Assembly: GCF_047948215.1 (NCBI RefSeq)
Contig: NC_134461.1
Span: 129,528,512 to 129,592,511, forward strand
Length of the DNA stretch: 64,000 nucleotides
DNA from: Lycorma delicatula
Taxonomy: Eukaryota; Arthropoda; Insecta; Hemiptera; Fulgoridae
Direction: 5' to 3'
Made by a program: the position numbers and the translations under genes. Position 1 is the first letter of the stretch. Every line of letters begins with the position of its first letter. Below the pieces are notes generated by a model. The model saw only the letters and a program-made list of their open reading frames with translations, was not told the DNA's origin and did no database searches. Shown here in pieces: positions 23,455 to 35,749 of the stretch.

Positions 23455-24905
23455 TTTTTAATTAAATTTCAAAATATTAAAAATAAATAAATATTTATTT
23501 ACTAATTAAAAGAATAAAGTTTTATGAAATATATTAAAATTGATATAAAACATTAACTGTTGAAACTTATAAAATAAATTCAGAAATGTATTGTGCTCAT
23601 ACCATAGACATCAGATTTCAGCAATCTTTTTTATTATATTGATAGTTAAAAAAAAATTCTTAAAATTACGAATCCAGTTACAAGAAACTTAAAATCTTTT
23701 ATCTGTCCTCGATTCCAATATGATTTTAATAACCCGTCTTTTACCGACGGATGATATTATCAAGTCACATAAAATTTCATTTTCGATATTAAAATTAAAA
23801 TTTCATTTTCGATATTAAAATTAAAATTTGATCGCGGAGACGTAAAATTCGATATGCATAATTTATATTTATGTGCCAGTATTGTACACATTTTTTTACC
23901 GATTTTTCAAAAAAAAAAGGACGGTATTTCGGTCGCACGGTGAGATTGAGGGATGAAATTGAAATTTGTAGGATTTTCTGGTATGAGGAGTACGAAAATA
24001 CCATTTACTTAAAATATAATTACCTTATCTATATTTATATAAAAGACATGTCGTGAACGATTGATTCATAATCAACGCCCAGCAAAAACTACTGAAGATT
24101 AATTGATGAAAATTTGTGTACAGTTTCTCCTTATGGTGTATATGCATACTAAGAAAATCCACTTTGAAATTCTTTGAAGTTTAATGGGTTAAAATGGAGT
24201 AACAAAGAAGTTTACTACTTTTTTTTTTTTAATTTTTCGGTAACAAATAAAGATATCAACTTGTTTATTTGGATATGTAATTTTCATATGAATATCTTAA
24301 AACTAATTTCTAGATTAAAAAGTAAAAAATAGATTAAAGAATTTTATTTTAAACCCGGATATTTTTATAATTTCTCTTTAACAACGAAGATATCAACTTA
24401 ATTTTTGGTGTGTGTAATTTTTATTTGGGTATATAAAAGTCAATTTATATATTTTTTAAATTCGACTTTGAAAGGGGTGAAGAAAGGTAAAAAAATGTCG
24501 AACAATGATTGCAAAGTTTAGCAATTTCTGACTATAATAAACGAGATATTCAGTATATTTGGGCTTCCATACGCTTCAGATAAATATATCTATAAACCAT
24601 TTTACGGTTTTTTGAATTTTAATATTTCAAGGGGTAAAAAATAAATAAATTCTTTTTTTTTCATTTTTACCGTTTTATGCTACCACTATTGAATCAATCT
24701 TTATGAGATTTGTAACATTGTGATGGTAATTTATGTTTGTAATTCTGATACGTATTTCGCGAGCGAAGCCACGACCGGAGATCTAAAAACCAGTAAGTTG
24801 GTCTTGTACAGACCAAACTGTTACTCCGAAGAAATTACCATACTCTGATATTTTCTACAAAAATTGAACAGGCTTTAATTTTTATTTTTATTTATTATTC
24901 TCACA
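23455..24905. other. Non-coding AT-rich stretch with a 26-bp tandem repeat
   Basis: Two copies of 'aatttcattttcgatattaa' plus linker lie in tandem at about 23774-23830. 24470-24790 resembles insect repeat sequence ('gcgagcgaagccacgac') but has no partner here. Confidence 0.45.
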
Positions 24906-24909
24906 AGCA

Positions 24910-25140
24910 TGAGTTTAATTAACATATGGGAGTCAGGGGCAGAACCTCTTGGCTAGACAGAAAGAGGTTCTCTTCGCTCGCCCTGACCTGATATGCATCC
25001 CCTGACCACGTCGGGTAACGGAAATAACCATACACCACGAGCATAGATCCATCACCATCGATCCACTGCAGGATGAAGGCCTCTTCAGCACGTTTCCAAC
25101 TAATTCGGTCCAATGTACTTCGTAATATCATCAAAATCTA
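24910..25140 (-). other. Unidentified ORF fragment
   Basis: A 71-codon frame (25134-24919) contains 'DGDGSMLVVYGYFRYPTWSG' and 'ASEENLFLSSQEVLPLTP'. Composition looks protein-like (Gly, Pro, Trp and charged residues, not A/T-run peptides), and the region is GC-richer than its flanks. I do not recognise it. A decayed repeat ORF is the likeliest explanation, as no splice sites or neighbouring exons support a gene. Confidence 0.3.
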
Positions 25141-26770
25141 ACGAGCCTTTGGTGTTTTTCGTGGGCGTTTAACATCTAGTAGTATTCACTCAAGTGTTAA
25201 TTTAGTCTATATGTATATATATATATATATATATAGATCATTTCATTGAAGTTTTGATGTGCTGTAGTAGTGTATCTGAAGCTGTGCACGTTAAAATCTC
25301 ATGAAGATTGGCTGAGAAATACCTGATTTACGCTCAATTCCAGGTCAATTACAGGCAACATAACCCCAATTTGAGGTTATGTTACCTTTTTATTGGTGTA
25401 TTTTTCATGCGCGCTTATGCAGTGAGTCACAGTAATGAGCGAGTTCAAAGATGATGTTTTTGTGTAGGGACCACTCGTAAATCGAACGTTTATAGTGCGT
25501 AGTATTCTGAAAATCAGTGCGTTTCTGGCTGCGAAATAGTGAGGGCGTCGGAAACGAAAAGTCGGTCTTCTTACGCAGAATTGTGCAAGGTTTTTTTTAA
25601 TTTTGAAACTACGAGTAAAACAGGTTATATATATCGGTATCATTTTATCTTTTGCCGATATAAAACACGTTTAAAACGGAATATTTGTTTATAAAAATAT
25701 TTTATAATGCGCGTACAAATAGGATATATACTTTTTCTATAAATTTAAAATGGGAAGTGTAAAGTAAATTAATAAAACATAAATTTTCTTTTTTTTTGAT
25801 TGTGTATTTAATTAAGTAGAAATTATTATTAAACAGAATTACCTTTATAAATGAATTCATGCGAATTTTATGGCTTATTCAGTTAAATGTAGTTTATTGT
25901 ATTATACATGGTATTTTTCAGTCGGTTGAATAAATTTTTTCTTTAAAAGCATTTTATATTTTATGCGTTAAGTTATAACGTTATTATTATATATCAGTAA
26001 TAATAATGTTACTTAACTACGATTATTCCAGTTATAAAAAAAGAAAGATTAAAAGACTTAAAAAACTAAATCAAAAGTAAATTTTCGTTGAACAGAAAAA
26101 ATATTTTCGAAAGTTTTTCTCTTTACTTTACTTTAGTGATATTTATAAAGTCAGATTTCTTTAGAACGGATTTTGCTTGGAAAGTAAAAAGTGAAAAATA
26201 TTTTTACTTTTAACTTTTGTTCCTTTTAACTTTTTACTTCTATTTAAATGGATATGCTTAGAAACTCTATCGCTCAAATAAAATAGACTATTTCCCAACA
26301 ACAACAAAAAAAATTGAGAGGCTGTATCAGAGGTACAGCGGCAAATAATTACGTGAATACTTTTTATATTACCGATGTTTGGATCCGTGGATGTTAATGA
26401 AATAACACATTTTCGAAATGTCTATTATTGTGAGACCATTAAACTCATGTTCTTAATCAATTATTGTATCATCGGCTTGTACAGACAAATCTAACATTTG
26501 TACATAATTTTCTGTTACTATTCCCCACTGACAAAGGGGTAGATCGTAAGTAGACATACTCGGCTGTTCGCGCGCAGTTTATTCGCTATCTTAACGATCT
26601 AAAGACGACAGCTGACTTTTATCTTTATGTAATGTAGAACGAGCAATCAGAAGTCAGTGAAAGCGAACGGCGAGACGTAATGCTCTAGTTGAGCAATCTT
26701 GTTTCACTAGACTGTCGTTTATTTCTCAAATCCCTTTAATTAAATTACGAACCGTTATAATGCCTATACG
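25141..26770. other. Non-coding stretch
   Basis: Contains an (AT)n run at about 25208-25235, a near-perfect hairpin at about 25352-25384 ('ggcaacataacccc'/'gaggttatgttacc') and A/T-rich sequence to 26500. 26520-26720 is GC-richer and precedes the mariner, but shows no coding pattern. Confidence 0.45.
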
Positions 26771-26774
26771 CATG

Positions 26775-27720
26775 TACAGAGTCTTTCAGAAAGTTTTCGG
26801 CCTTTCGGCAAGTTTTCTGCCGTTCCGAAAAAAATTCTCAAGATTTTTTTTCAATTTATGCCATTGCAATTCTATACATTTTGACAAACGACTTTCCAAT
26901 TTTTTAATACTTTCAGTGTAATACGGTTTGTTGAATTCTGCAAAATAAGTGTTTATTTCAGCTTTAGCCTCATCATTTGAAGTGAATTTTAATTCAGCGA
27001 GCCATTTCTTCGGTTTTAGGAAGAGGTATTAATCGCTGATAGCCGAATCCAGTGAATACGGCGCATATAAAAGCACTTTGAAACGTCGGTCATGGATTAT
27101 TATTTTGCTACAACAGTCTGAGACGTGTGATCAGGTACATTATCGAGGGATGGAAGAGTCTTTTTTTTGGTCAGATGTGGACTTTAGCCTGATAAGCGTC
27201 CTTATCACGAGGAATATTTCGGTGATGGTCCAGTATTATACCAGGTAATATATGAGTACCACAACAATATATGAGTAAACAACCACAGCCGTGACTTTTC
27301 CTGTAGATGGAACCGTTTTCGCTTTCTTTGCACACTTTCTTTAGTTCCCACCCGCTATTTGGTCTCTGGCATACAATGATGAATCCAGGTTTCATCTACT
27401 GTTAAAATACGTCGAAGAAACTCAGCGTAATCGCATTTAAATTTGCCTAAACACATTTGAGAATTGTTCAATCGAGGGCGTGTTTGTTCGATTGTTAACA
27501 AACGCTGCATCCTTCGAGCAGAAAGCTTTTTTATACCCAAAGTAGTGTGTAAAATATGGTGGGCATGGTTTGTAGAGATGCTTGTGATATAAAACTCGCG
27601 CATCTTCATTCAACTACTATTTACTAAGGCACTGTGGATTTTGCGAAGATTTTGTCCTTCTAACGGTTTTTGGGAGTCCAGAGCGTTCATCATTTTGAAT
27701 GGATGGATATAAATCCATTT
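26775..27720 (-). mobile_element. Mariner transposon, N-terminally truncated
   Basis: Minus-strand frames give mariner transposase blocks in order: 'LGIKKLSARRMQRLLTIEQ', then 'FLRRILTVDETWIHHCMPET' (first catalytic Asp, W-I-H-H motif, 27609-27355). A broken middle with remnants of the second Asp region follows near 27130-27150 ('DNVPDHTSQT'), then a C-terminal helix 'INTYFAEFNKPYYTESIKKL' near 26900. The + strand sequence at 26780 ('acagagtctttcagaaagtttt') is a probable terminal repeat. The 5' TIR and DNA-binding domain are absent or unrecognisable next to the (CT)n tract at 27776. Stops and frameshifts make it inactive. Confidence 0.75.
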
Positions 27721-27775
27721 TTTTTAATTCAGCGCCCACTACTTTATCGCCGAAAAAGAAGGGAAAGGATTCTTT

Positions 27776-27803
27776 ACTCTCTCTCTCTCTCTCTCTCTCT
27801 CTC
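27776..27803. repeat. (CT)n microsatellite
   Basis: About 14 CT units followed by a 13-base A run. Confidence 0.9.
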
Positions 27804-27804
27804 A

Positions 27805-30800
27805 AAAAAAAAAAAATTTTTAAATATATTAATGGAATTGATTTGAAAGCATATTTTAGTATATGAAAAACTAGTGAAGCGGAAAATTCAGGTTTATAAA
27901 AAGTTTTTTTGATATTATTTAAAAATTAATTAAAAAACCAGAATTGTTTCTGTTTGAGAAAATCTTTTAATTATACTTGAGATAATTTGATGGAAAGATC
28001 TTTTAATGGTTTATTGAAAGTGGTAATGAAGCATATTAAGGTCCTTTCTCAAAAATTAGTAGTAATTTCTCATTAAATTATTAAGTTAGTATCTTTTGAG
28101 TTTTGTAACCTAAAAACTCATTCTGATTTTTTTGAAGTTGCCCCAAAAGATATAATTAATGATGACATAATTAGGATGAAATTATATTACTGTAAATCTC
28201 TTCTCCTACAAAAACCTGATAAGTAGATGGAAAAATTAATATCCATTATATCTTGGTAAACATTGATTAAATCACAAAATTTATACCATTTTGTTATAAA
28301 CTTTGTTCTTTTTATTTTATGTTCAGTTTTTCCCAGTTTCATGTACTTATTCATTCAGTTTTCTTCTCCATTATCTTTTAACATCAATAATCTGATTTAC
28401 CGGTTTTATTTTGTGTACGCACTGGTTTTGTCTTCTTTTGTGGTTTTTACTCTCCACACTTGCTACTTTCTATATCCAGTACTTGATGCCTTATTTGAAT
28501 GTGATGATCTACTTGTTTATTCAACATTATTAAATAATTTTTTTTTTTAAATTCATCGTTTCAAATTCTACCGACTCATTTAATGTTCGATATTCCGTTG
28601 TAATACTCTAACACAAAATCCTTTAGTCTTTGTGAATCTAATTTTCCTGTTGTTCAAACTTCGCTAACATAAAGAACTATACTTATAAAATATTTTCAAG
28701 GATATCTTTCTAATTTAAATATATTTGCTTAATTTTTTTCACTTGAATTGTTTGATAAACTCTCAATCCCTTTTTTATTCTATAACCTGTATTTAACCTT
28801 CAACATAATTTTACATCCTACTCCCCGATTAACTGTTTTATATGTTCCAATATTTGTCTTTTAATATAATTTATACCCTCTACATATCCCTTTATCACCA
28901 AATTAATGAAACCTGGATTTCTTAATTCATACCCCACCAACCTAGTTTGTCTCTTGGAAAGAATCTTCTCCTATTCATCTTGAGACTTTAAGTAGTATTT
29001 TATCAATTCATCAAATTTTCAAAATGCTCCTATATCATCACTTTGTTTAATACAAACAGATTTCTATTCTACATACTTGTAAATGCTTTTTTATTTACAG
29101 TAATCTGCTTTTGATACCTTCTTTGCTACATCAGTTCTTTGTAATTTTACAATCAAAATAACACTATTTCATATATTTTGTTCGATTGTATTCTTGAATG
29201 TCTGTATTTAACTTCTACTCGCTTCCTTTTGCTGGCATTTTTTTTATTTTTGAACTGCTTTTTTTTCAATAGTTAATTCATATCATTAATTACTTTGTTT
29301 TAAATTTACTTCTCATTTCAATGAAATTAACAATATTAATAAATTGTAAGATGGGTTTTTCTTTACTGGCCTATTACTCATGAAAACACAAAACCACCTT
29401 TCTTTTTGATATTTTATTGAATCTATATAAATTAAAAAGAAATGAGTGTTATTTACATGTTTGTTTTACTCTTTTTTTTTAATTACTGTGTTTTCTCGTT
29501 TTCCACTATTATACTGCATTGTACTGATAACTCTTACTTGATGTTATCCTCTCTGGTAAGAAAGATCTGAACTAATACTTTTTAATTCAGCTGGAAACCT
29601 CTAAATTTAATTGTACATTTACAAATGAATCAAAGCATTCCTTTACGAAGCAAATAAGTGTTTAATTTCTAGAGGAAAAACAATTTTTGTTGTGGTGTAT
29701 TTAAATGTGAAATCAATTATTAATGTCCTGTGCCTATCCTTGGTAAAATTTCTTTGAACCAAGGAAGCAGAGTGGTTTGAGAAATGGACTTGAAACTACC
29801 GTTCAAATGGGGTTTTATTTATGCAATGGATCACTCTTGAGTAGATTATCTTACTCATGGTCCAACCTTTTTTTGTTTTAGTTTGATCGCTTCCTTCAAT
29901 TTAATGAAATCTATTAGAAATCTATGCTGAGCATATCAGAATTTGTGTAGTCAGTGAACTCTTTGTGTCATCTGATGATGGGAGGAGGTTGACTGCTTCT
30001 GAGCTTGTCCAGGCATTCTTTTTCAATTATTCAATGATGTCAGTAAGGGCAAAATGCAAACAACCAGGGCTAATCGTACCTCCCAAAATATAAATACACT
30101 GGTATATTTAATATACTGTGATTAATTTTCCATTTTTAGTCCTACTTTGTCATGCTAGATTAAATCAAAACAATTACTTGTAGTTTTTTAAACTAATATT
30201 TCATCGCTAAAATTTCCTGACCAGATGATTTTTTATTTAGTTTCTTATTTTTTTTAAGTTTCTTCTACAAAATCCATTTGAGTCAGCTGCTATTGATATT
30301 TTTAAATAGAATTCATGACATTATCTATTTGGAGAAGAGGAAATGTTATGATTCTTGGGAAGGATTTTATTAAATATAAGTTTAGGGTTAGATGATTAAC
30401 AAGATTGATATTCTTAGTTGACATTTGTCTAAGTTAACATCCTCACAAGATATTTCTCCTTGAGAAGTTGTAGATGTTAAATGAAGATTAATTTTTGTAA
30501 GGGGTAGAATTTAATATGTTGTTCAAGATATGTAAGTGAATTCTTCTGTAAAAGAATTCTGCTATTAATGTAATAACATAAATGTAATGAGATAGTTTGT
30601 AATTCATTCAGCATTATTGTAATTTAATAATATTAGGATAAACAGAAATTTGATTTTTTCTTCAGGAAAAAACATTTTTTTCACGTCACTTTTTTTCTAA
30701 TTAAAAATAAAATAAAAATAAATGTAGTAATAAAAAAAAATTACAAGAAACCATTACTACTTTAAAGGAATTTCAATAATTTTGACTTCTTTTCACTGTA

Positions 30801-30957
30801 CAATTTAAATTTTAACTGCAATATTTACTGTATTTAAAAATGAATATATTTTTTTTAATTCTATCTAAAAAAAACTAAGTACAGTAGATTTATTAAAAAA
30901 AATTTTAAATAAAAAAAATAAATAGATTAAAAATTAACAAAGTGTTTTAATTCACAG
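27805..30957. other. Non-coding AT-rich stretch before the first visible exon
   Basis: Probably intron of the host gene or its 5' flank. The preceding exon was not found. 28000-28060 ('cattaaggtcctttctca'-like) weakly resembles the end of the dispersed repeat R-B. A hydrophobic 95-codon frame at 28263-28550 is A/T-run driven and not believed. A possible Tc1 remnant lies at 29910-30095. Confidence 0.4.
29910..30095 (+). mobile_element. Possible Tc1-like transposase N-terminal remnant
   Basis: One uninterrupted frame reads 'SSDDGRRLTASELVQAFFFN' then 'YSMMSVRAKCKQPGL'. This resembles the second helix-turn-helix of Tc1-type transposases (R-K-x-T-A-x-E-L..V-S-x-x-T-V-R-R-x-L-x-x-x-G-L). No catalytic domain follows. 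Tentative. Confidence 0.3.
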
Positions 30958-31044
30958 GCAGTATGGAGAAAAAACTGAAATATTAAAATGTAATCTAACG
31001 TTACACAAAACAAAAACTGTATTTGAAAAATGGAATGAACATCA
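30958..31044 (+). CDS. Host gene, coding exon A (coiled-coil protein of unknown family)
   Basis: An 87-bp exon is bounded by a pyrimidine-containing acceptor ('ttttaattcacag') and a consensus donor ('gtaagt'). It enters with one base completing a codon and leaves with two (CA), which joins the next exon's T to make His. It encodes 'QYGEKTEILKCNLTLHKTKT' then 'VFEKWNEH'. Frame, length and splice phase fit exons at 40712, 49886 and 55206, so I treat them as one gene. Upstream exons lie beyond or were not recognised. No domain can be named from this exon alone. Confidence 0.65.
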
Positions 31045-31279
31045 GTAAGTAATGTTTGAAGATGGGCTTTATTAATTGTTTTTCCTCTTAATTACTTTCT
31101 ATTTGAATATTTTTTAATAACATAATGTATTATCAATCCATTATCCTTTTTGTATTGCATTTATTTAAATTATTATGTATGTAGATATCAGAATGAGTTT
31201 ACATTAATTTTATTTTATTATTATAAAAAATATGCACCAATCATAATTTTTTTATATAAATAAATTATGTGAAGGATGG

Positions 31280-31830
31280 GTAGTTTATCTAAACTATTCT
31301 ATAGATAAAAAAAAGAATTGTCCCCTGGCATTTGCTTGGATAGTTCAAGGTAAGCCATGGTAAAACTATGATAGAGCAGCATCACAGAATACAGAATTAA
31401 TTTAAACAAAAAAATAGATGTAATTAAAATCCATATTGATTATTTAAAATATAAATGCATGAAATACTATTAAGGAAAATACATTAAGAGAATAAACAGA
31501 AAAAGTAATTCACAATTCAGAAGGGATTAATGAAAATTATTTGAGCATATATTGACGTGCATGTTGAACGAGAAGCAAAAAACTCAGGCTCATTTTTTAA
31601 TTTTTATGATCTAATTTTTAGATCAATATTATTTTTAAATTTATCAATAAAATAATTTTGTTCCTGTAAAAGAAAATATTTGAATCGTATTTCAAATGGG
31701 AAGACCTTTTAAATGATTTAGTAATGTAATACAAATGGCAATAGAAACATATAAGGCCCTTTACTGTAAGCCAAAATATTGTTGCGTTAAACAAAAACAG
31801 TTGTGTTATCTAATTTTGCAGAGGTGGATA
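31280..31830 (+). repeat. Dispersed repeat R-B, copy 1
   Basis: Aligns with 46735-47450 in the same orientation. Shared phrases include 'ggcatttgcttggatagttcaa'-like versus 'agcatttggctgaatggttcaa', 'aaatacattaaga', and 'aatggaaacagaaacata' with 'taaggc'/'ctttct' near the end. Divergence and indels are substantial. No coding capacity and no terminal repeat were recognised. Confidence 0.6.
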
Positions 31831-31926
31831 TTATTTTTTTTAAATAAGTAATTTATATATATACACTATTATTTATTATTTGAGATAGTTTTCCCTCACA
31901 ATTTACAGTAAGCCAATTACATTACA

Positions 31927-34107
31927 AATTAAGAGATGGATCGATATTAATTGAAACTCATAATGATGAACAAAGCAGATTTCTCTTTCATGTCACTAGT
32001 ATGGGCGGTATAAACGTGAGTACAACGTGCCACAAGACTTTAAATACCAGTTGAGTGGTAATTTTTTGCAAACCTTATGGAGTTGAACGTGACGGAAATA
32101 GTTGATGAGCTTCAAACCCAAGAAGTTACGAATGTAAAACGTATAATGAAACTGCAAGGCGAAACAGAAGAACCAACACTTTCTCTCATACTAACATTTA
32201 ATCTCCCGATAACACCAGAGAAGATTAAGGTGGGTTACTTGTCGGTTCAGGTGAGACCGATCATACTCAACCTGCGTCGATATTTTAAATGCCAAGAATA
32301 CGGTCACACTATAAGATTTTGCTTGAAAACTGAGATCTGTGCTCGATGTACAGGGGAAGGCCACAATTACACTAACTGTAATGAAGATGAAAAATATGCA
32401 AACTGCAAAGGTTCACATACTCCCCACTCCTGAGATTGCCGGACTTTCAAGGAACAGAAAGCAATTCTCAGAATTTCTACCAAACAAAAGCTGTCTTTTC
32501 TGGCTGCACTCAGAGAATATAGAAAAATTATTAACTCCCGAACCTGGTTAAACCAGATATATCTTTTACCACCACTACATTGAAGCAAGCTCCCACAAAT
32601 TTAGTTACTCAGCAGTGTGGATCCTGCAATGAGCTAAAACAACTTGTTCAGATATTGTCTGATCAAGTTGCTTCACTTACAGCCACTATATCAAAGCTTA
32701 TGAAAATGAACAAAAAGTCACTAGTTGCAGTTAGTGAATCAAATAGTGGGATTCATCTGAAAGGGATTCATTCTTCTATGACAAGATGCAAAAACACTCG
32801 GAGGCTATTTCTGTGAGAGATACAATTGTATCATTATACAGTCGTAACAACTCCATCACTCTCTCTACATTATTATCTCTCTACTATCAGTGGACAGTAG
32901 AGTGAGTGATGAAGTTGAAATTTTCATGCAGAATGAAGTACAGCTATAAAGATACCACTTGCTACCTTTATTCCTACTATCGCTCTTAAGGTATCTATCA
33001 CCTTCAAATTTCATATTTTCAATGTCACGTCTCCTCACGCAAATCCCATCGCCATCACTAATAATAGATGATTTCCATGCCCACCATATTTCCTGTGTCT
33101 CAACTTTCTGCTCATCTTGAGGAAATGTGGTAAACAGAGTGAGGTAGGACTTGGACCTTTGTCTACTGAATGATGGGTCACAGACATCTATGCCCTTATC
33201 ATCTGGTACAATGTCCAGCATCGACCTCTCCATCTGCTCGCCAAGTTTACTCCCTCATCTTACTTGGTATGTCTGTGATGATTTTCACGGAAGTGATAGC
33301 AGGCCAATTGTTATTGCTTTTGGTGTTGCCTGCGAGGTGGTAAAAATGCCACGGACATGGATTGCTGAATAGGCGGATTGGAACGGTTACCATAAAGCCT
33401 TCCCTTCTCAGTATGGCAGCAACTTGGGCGTTCTTGATCAGCTTTCCTCGTTTGTGGCCATGATACTTAAGAATGTTGATAGTTATATATCTCAAAGATC
33501 AGGAAAATCTAGACGTCCTTCCGTTCCTTGGTGGAATTGCCAAGACGCGATTAGCAAACATAGGCAGGCACTGCGTAAATTTAACCACAGGCCAACAATT
33601 AAACATCGAGACTTATGCCATACGGCTAGAGTGATGTGTCGTCGAGTATTCTTGGACACTAGGAGGAAGTCGCGGAGGAAGTACATAGAAACCATCTCAC
33701 ACACTACTCCTGCGTTAGCTGTGTGGAAAAAGATCCATGAAATTTTCTTCAAGATGCTAATTTTTTACACATTTTTTAATACTGTGATTTTTTTTTGGTT
33801 TTTTTGTAATAGTATGTTTTTGTGTTTTCACATTTAGTTTAAATTTTTGTTTTGTCTTTATTTTAATATTTTAGTTTATTTTGATTTTGTTTTTAAATTT
33901 CTCCTTTGGGTTTTTGCTGTTTTAATTTGTTTTATACTATTGTTTTGTTTTTATATTACATGTTTTGTTTTCTGAAGATTTCTTTTAAATTTTTAATTGT
34001 GAATTTTTTTGTTTTTTACATAGTTCTTAAAACACTTGCATTGTGTTTGGGCAATGATAACGCTGAAGCATTTTTCGCCCAGAAAAACCCCAAAAAAAAA
34101 AAAAATT
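31927..34107 (+). mobile_element. Jockey-type LINE with internal deletion
   Basis: ORF1 starts near 32077 and carries a zinc-knuckle region, 'CQEYGHTIRFC' and 'CARCTGEGHNYTNC' (32290-32395), then a Gln/Lys helix region to 32816. ORF2 endonuclease remnants follow: 'IIDDFHAHH' (about 33060, the G-D-F-N-A-H-H motif with the Gly and Asn changed) and 'SSIDLSICSPSLLPHLTWYV' with 'HGSDSRPIVI' (33200-33310). The post-endonuclease linker 'SGKSRRPSVPWWNCQDAISK' is at 33490-33555. The reverse transcriptase and RNase H are absent: at about 33770 the sequence jumps to the 3' UTR and A-rich tail. 'attacattaca' at 31916-31926 and 34108-34118 may be the target duplication. Confidence 0.75.
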
Positions 34108-34761
34108 ATTACATTACATTAGTTATCTATCCTGAAGTGACATTAATCGAATCCCATCCAATAATAGTTTAGCCATTGTTACACTCAATATTATTGAATT
34201 CATTAGTTTTCATATTGAATATTTTATAATATACGCTTGTATGTGTACAAAAACATATAATGTACACAAAAGTTTAAACGAAAGTCTTCTGTAAAATTAC
34301 ACTGATATGTTACTGTTACTTTTTTTATAACAGTCAGGAAGTATGGTTAATAAATATGTGATGTGCACAATCATGAACCCACCATTATTCAACCATTATT
34401 TTTTTTCTTTGTTGTGTTAATATGCTAATTCAACTTGCTTGGTAAGTTGTACATATACATAAATATATATATATTAAGGACTGTATTTAATACAGCAAGT
34501 AACAAGGCATTTTACCATTCTGTCTTTTTACGCTACTTATTGAGAAATTTTTGTTTTTTTAATTTTTTTTTTATTACATCTTTAAATGTCTTAACAATTT
34601 ATATTCAGAGAGTCTTCGTTTGTATACTTAACTATATTTCAAGTCTATTTATACACCTTTCGTTACTGAAAATTTAATATAAATATATACAAATGAATAA
34701 TTTCATGAATTTTTCTTTTTCATTACATTCAATACTAAATTGCAGTTTATATATTTTAATT

Positions 34762-34903
34762 ACATATATATATATATATATATGAAAATTATTACACTTA
34801 TTATTTTCTTTAAATAATAATAATAAGAAGAGAATTAATCAATTAAAATATACATATAGGCATATGTTTTATGTATATATATATATATATACACACACAC
34901 ACC
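34762..34903. repeat. (AT)n and (AC)n microsatellites
   Basis: An (AT)n tract at about 34762-34786 and a compound (AT)n(AC)n tract at about 34874-34902, inside intron A. Confidence 0.8.
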
Positions 34904-35014
34904 ATCCATATATATATGCATGGTTCAGGAGGAAAAAGAAATAATTTGGGAACTGATTCAAGAACTTGAAATTAGAAAAAAGTTCATACAAACAAACATA
35001 TGTCCAAAAATGTT

Positions 35015-35040
35015 ATCTGGGTGAAAAATTTCACCCAGAT
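35015..35040. repeat. Perfect 12-bp hairpin
   Basis: 35015-35026 ('atctgggtgaaa') pairs exactly with 35029-35040 over a 2-nt spacer. It may be a subterminal repeat of the transposon whose coding remnant begins about 700 bp downstream, but no inverted partner beyond 36790 was found. Confidence 0.75.
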
Positions 35041-35749
35041 ATCAGTTCCCCCAGTGAAATGAGGTCATACTGAAATTTTTAAGGTGTCAAATAAGGGGTA
35101 AACTTGATTGTTTCTTATGTTTTTGACCTGAAAATTTAAAAAAAAAAAAAAAAAAACAGGAACTATACCTCCCATCATCTTCATGATATCCAACATAAAT
35201 CTGAAAAATTTGGTGGTGAAAAACAGGTTTTTTGTAGTTTTGAATTATAATAGGTTTGTTAAATGAATAATAAATGCATAAATAATTATCAAAATTTGTA
35301 GAGAATTTAATTCTGGGAAAATTGATGTAATAAAATTTATGAAAAGTAAAAAAAGATCAACTCTTATTATTAAAAACAAAGCAGAACAAAACTTTACGGA
35401 AAAACATTATGAATTTGTAAAAATTAAAAACATTTTTAATTTTTATACAATAAATTTAAATCTTTGAAAAATTGGGTTGGCAACACTAACTGTATGCTTC
35501 AAAATTAATATGAGAACTATTCAATGTTGTCATAAAATTGTGGTTGTGTTAATAATAAATGTCAGGCAATATAGTTGTTCTTGATATAATTTTGATTGTG
35601 TTTCATTATTTTTAAGAATCAAGTTACGTAATGTTCTTGTGTTTGCTGTACTGTAAACTGAACCTACATTTTTCCAATTAAATCTGAAATTAAAAATGTG
35701 AAATTCCATTTTGAATTCTTTGTTTTTAAAAATACCACGTCTTCACTCA

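Noticed and set aside
28263..28550. 95-codon hydrophobic open frame on +
   Set aside because: Composition is driven by T-rich DNA (Phe/Leu/Ile/Ser). No splice, domain or neighbour support.
33906..34172. 88-codon Phe-rich frame on +
   Set aside because: Lies in the T-rich 3' UTR and tail of the Jockey element.
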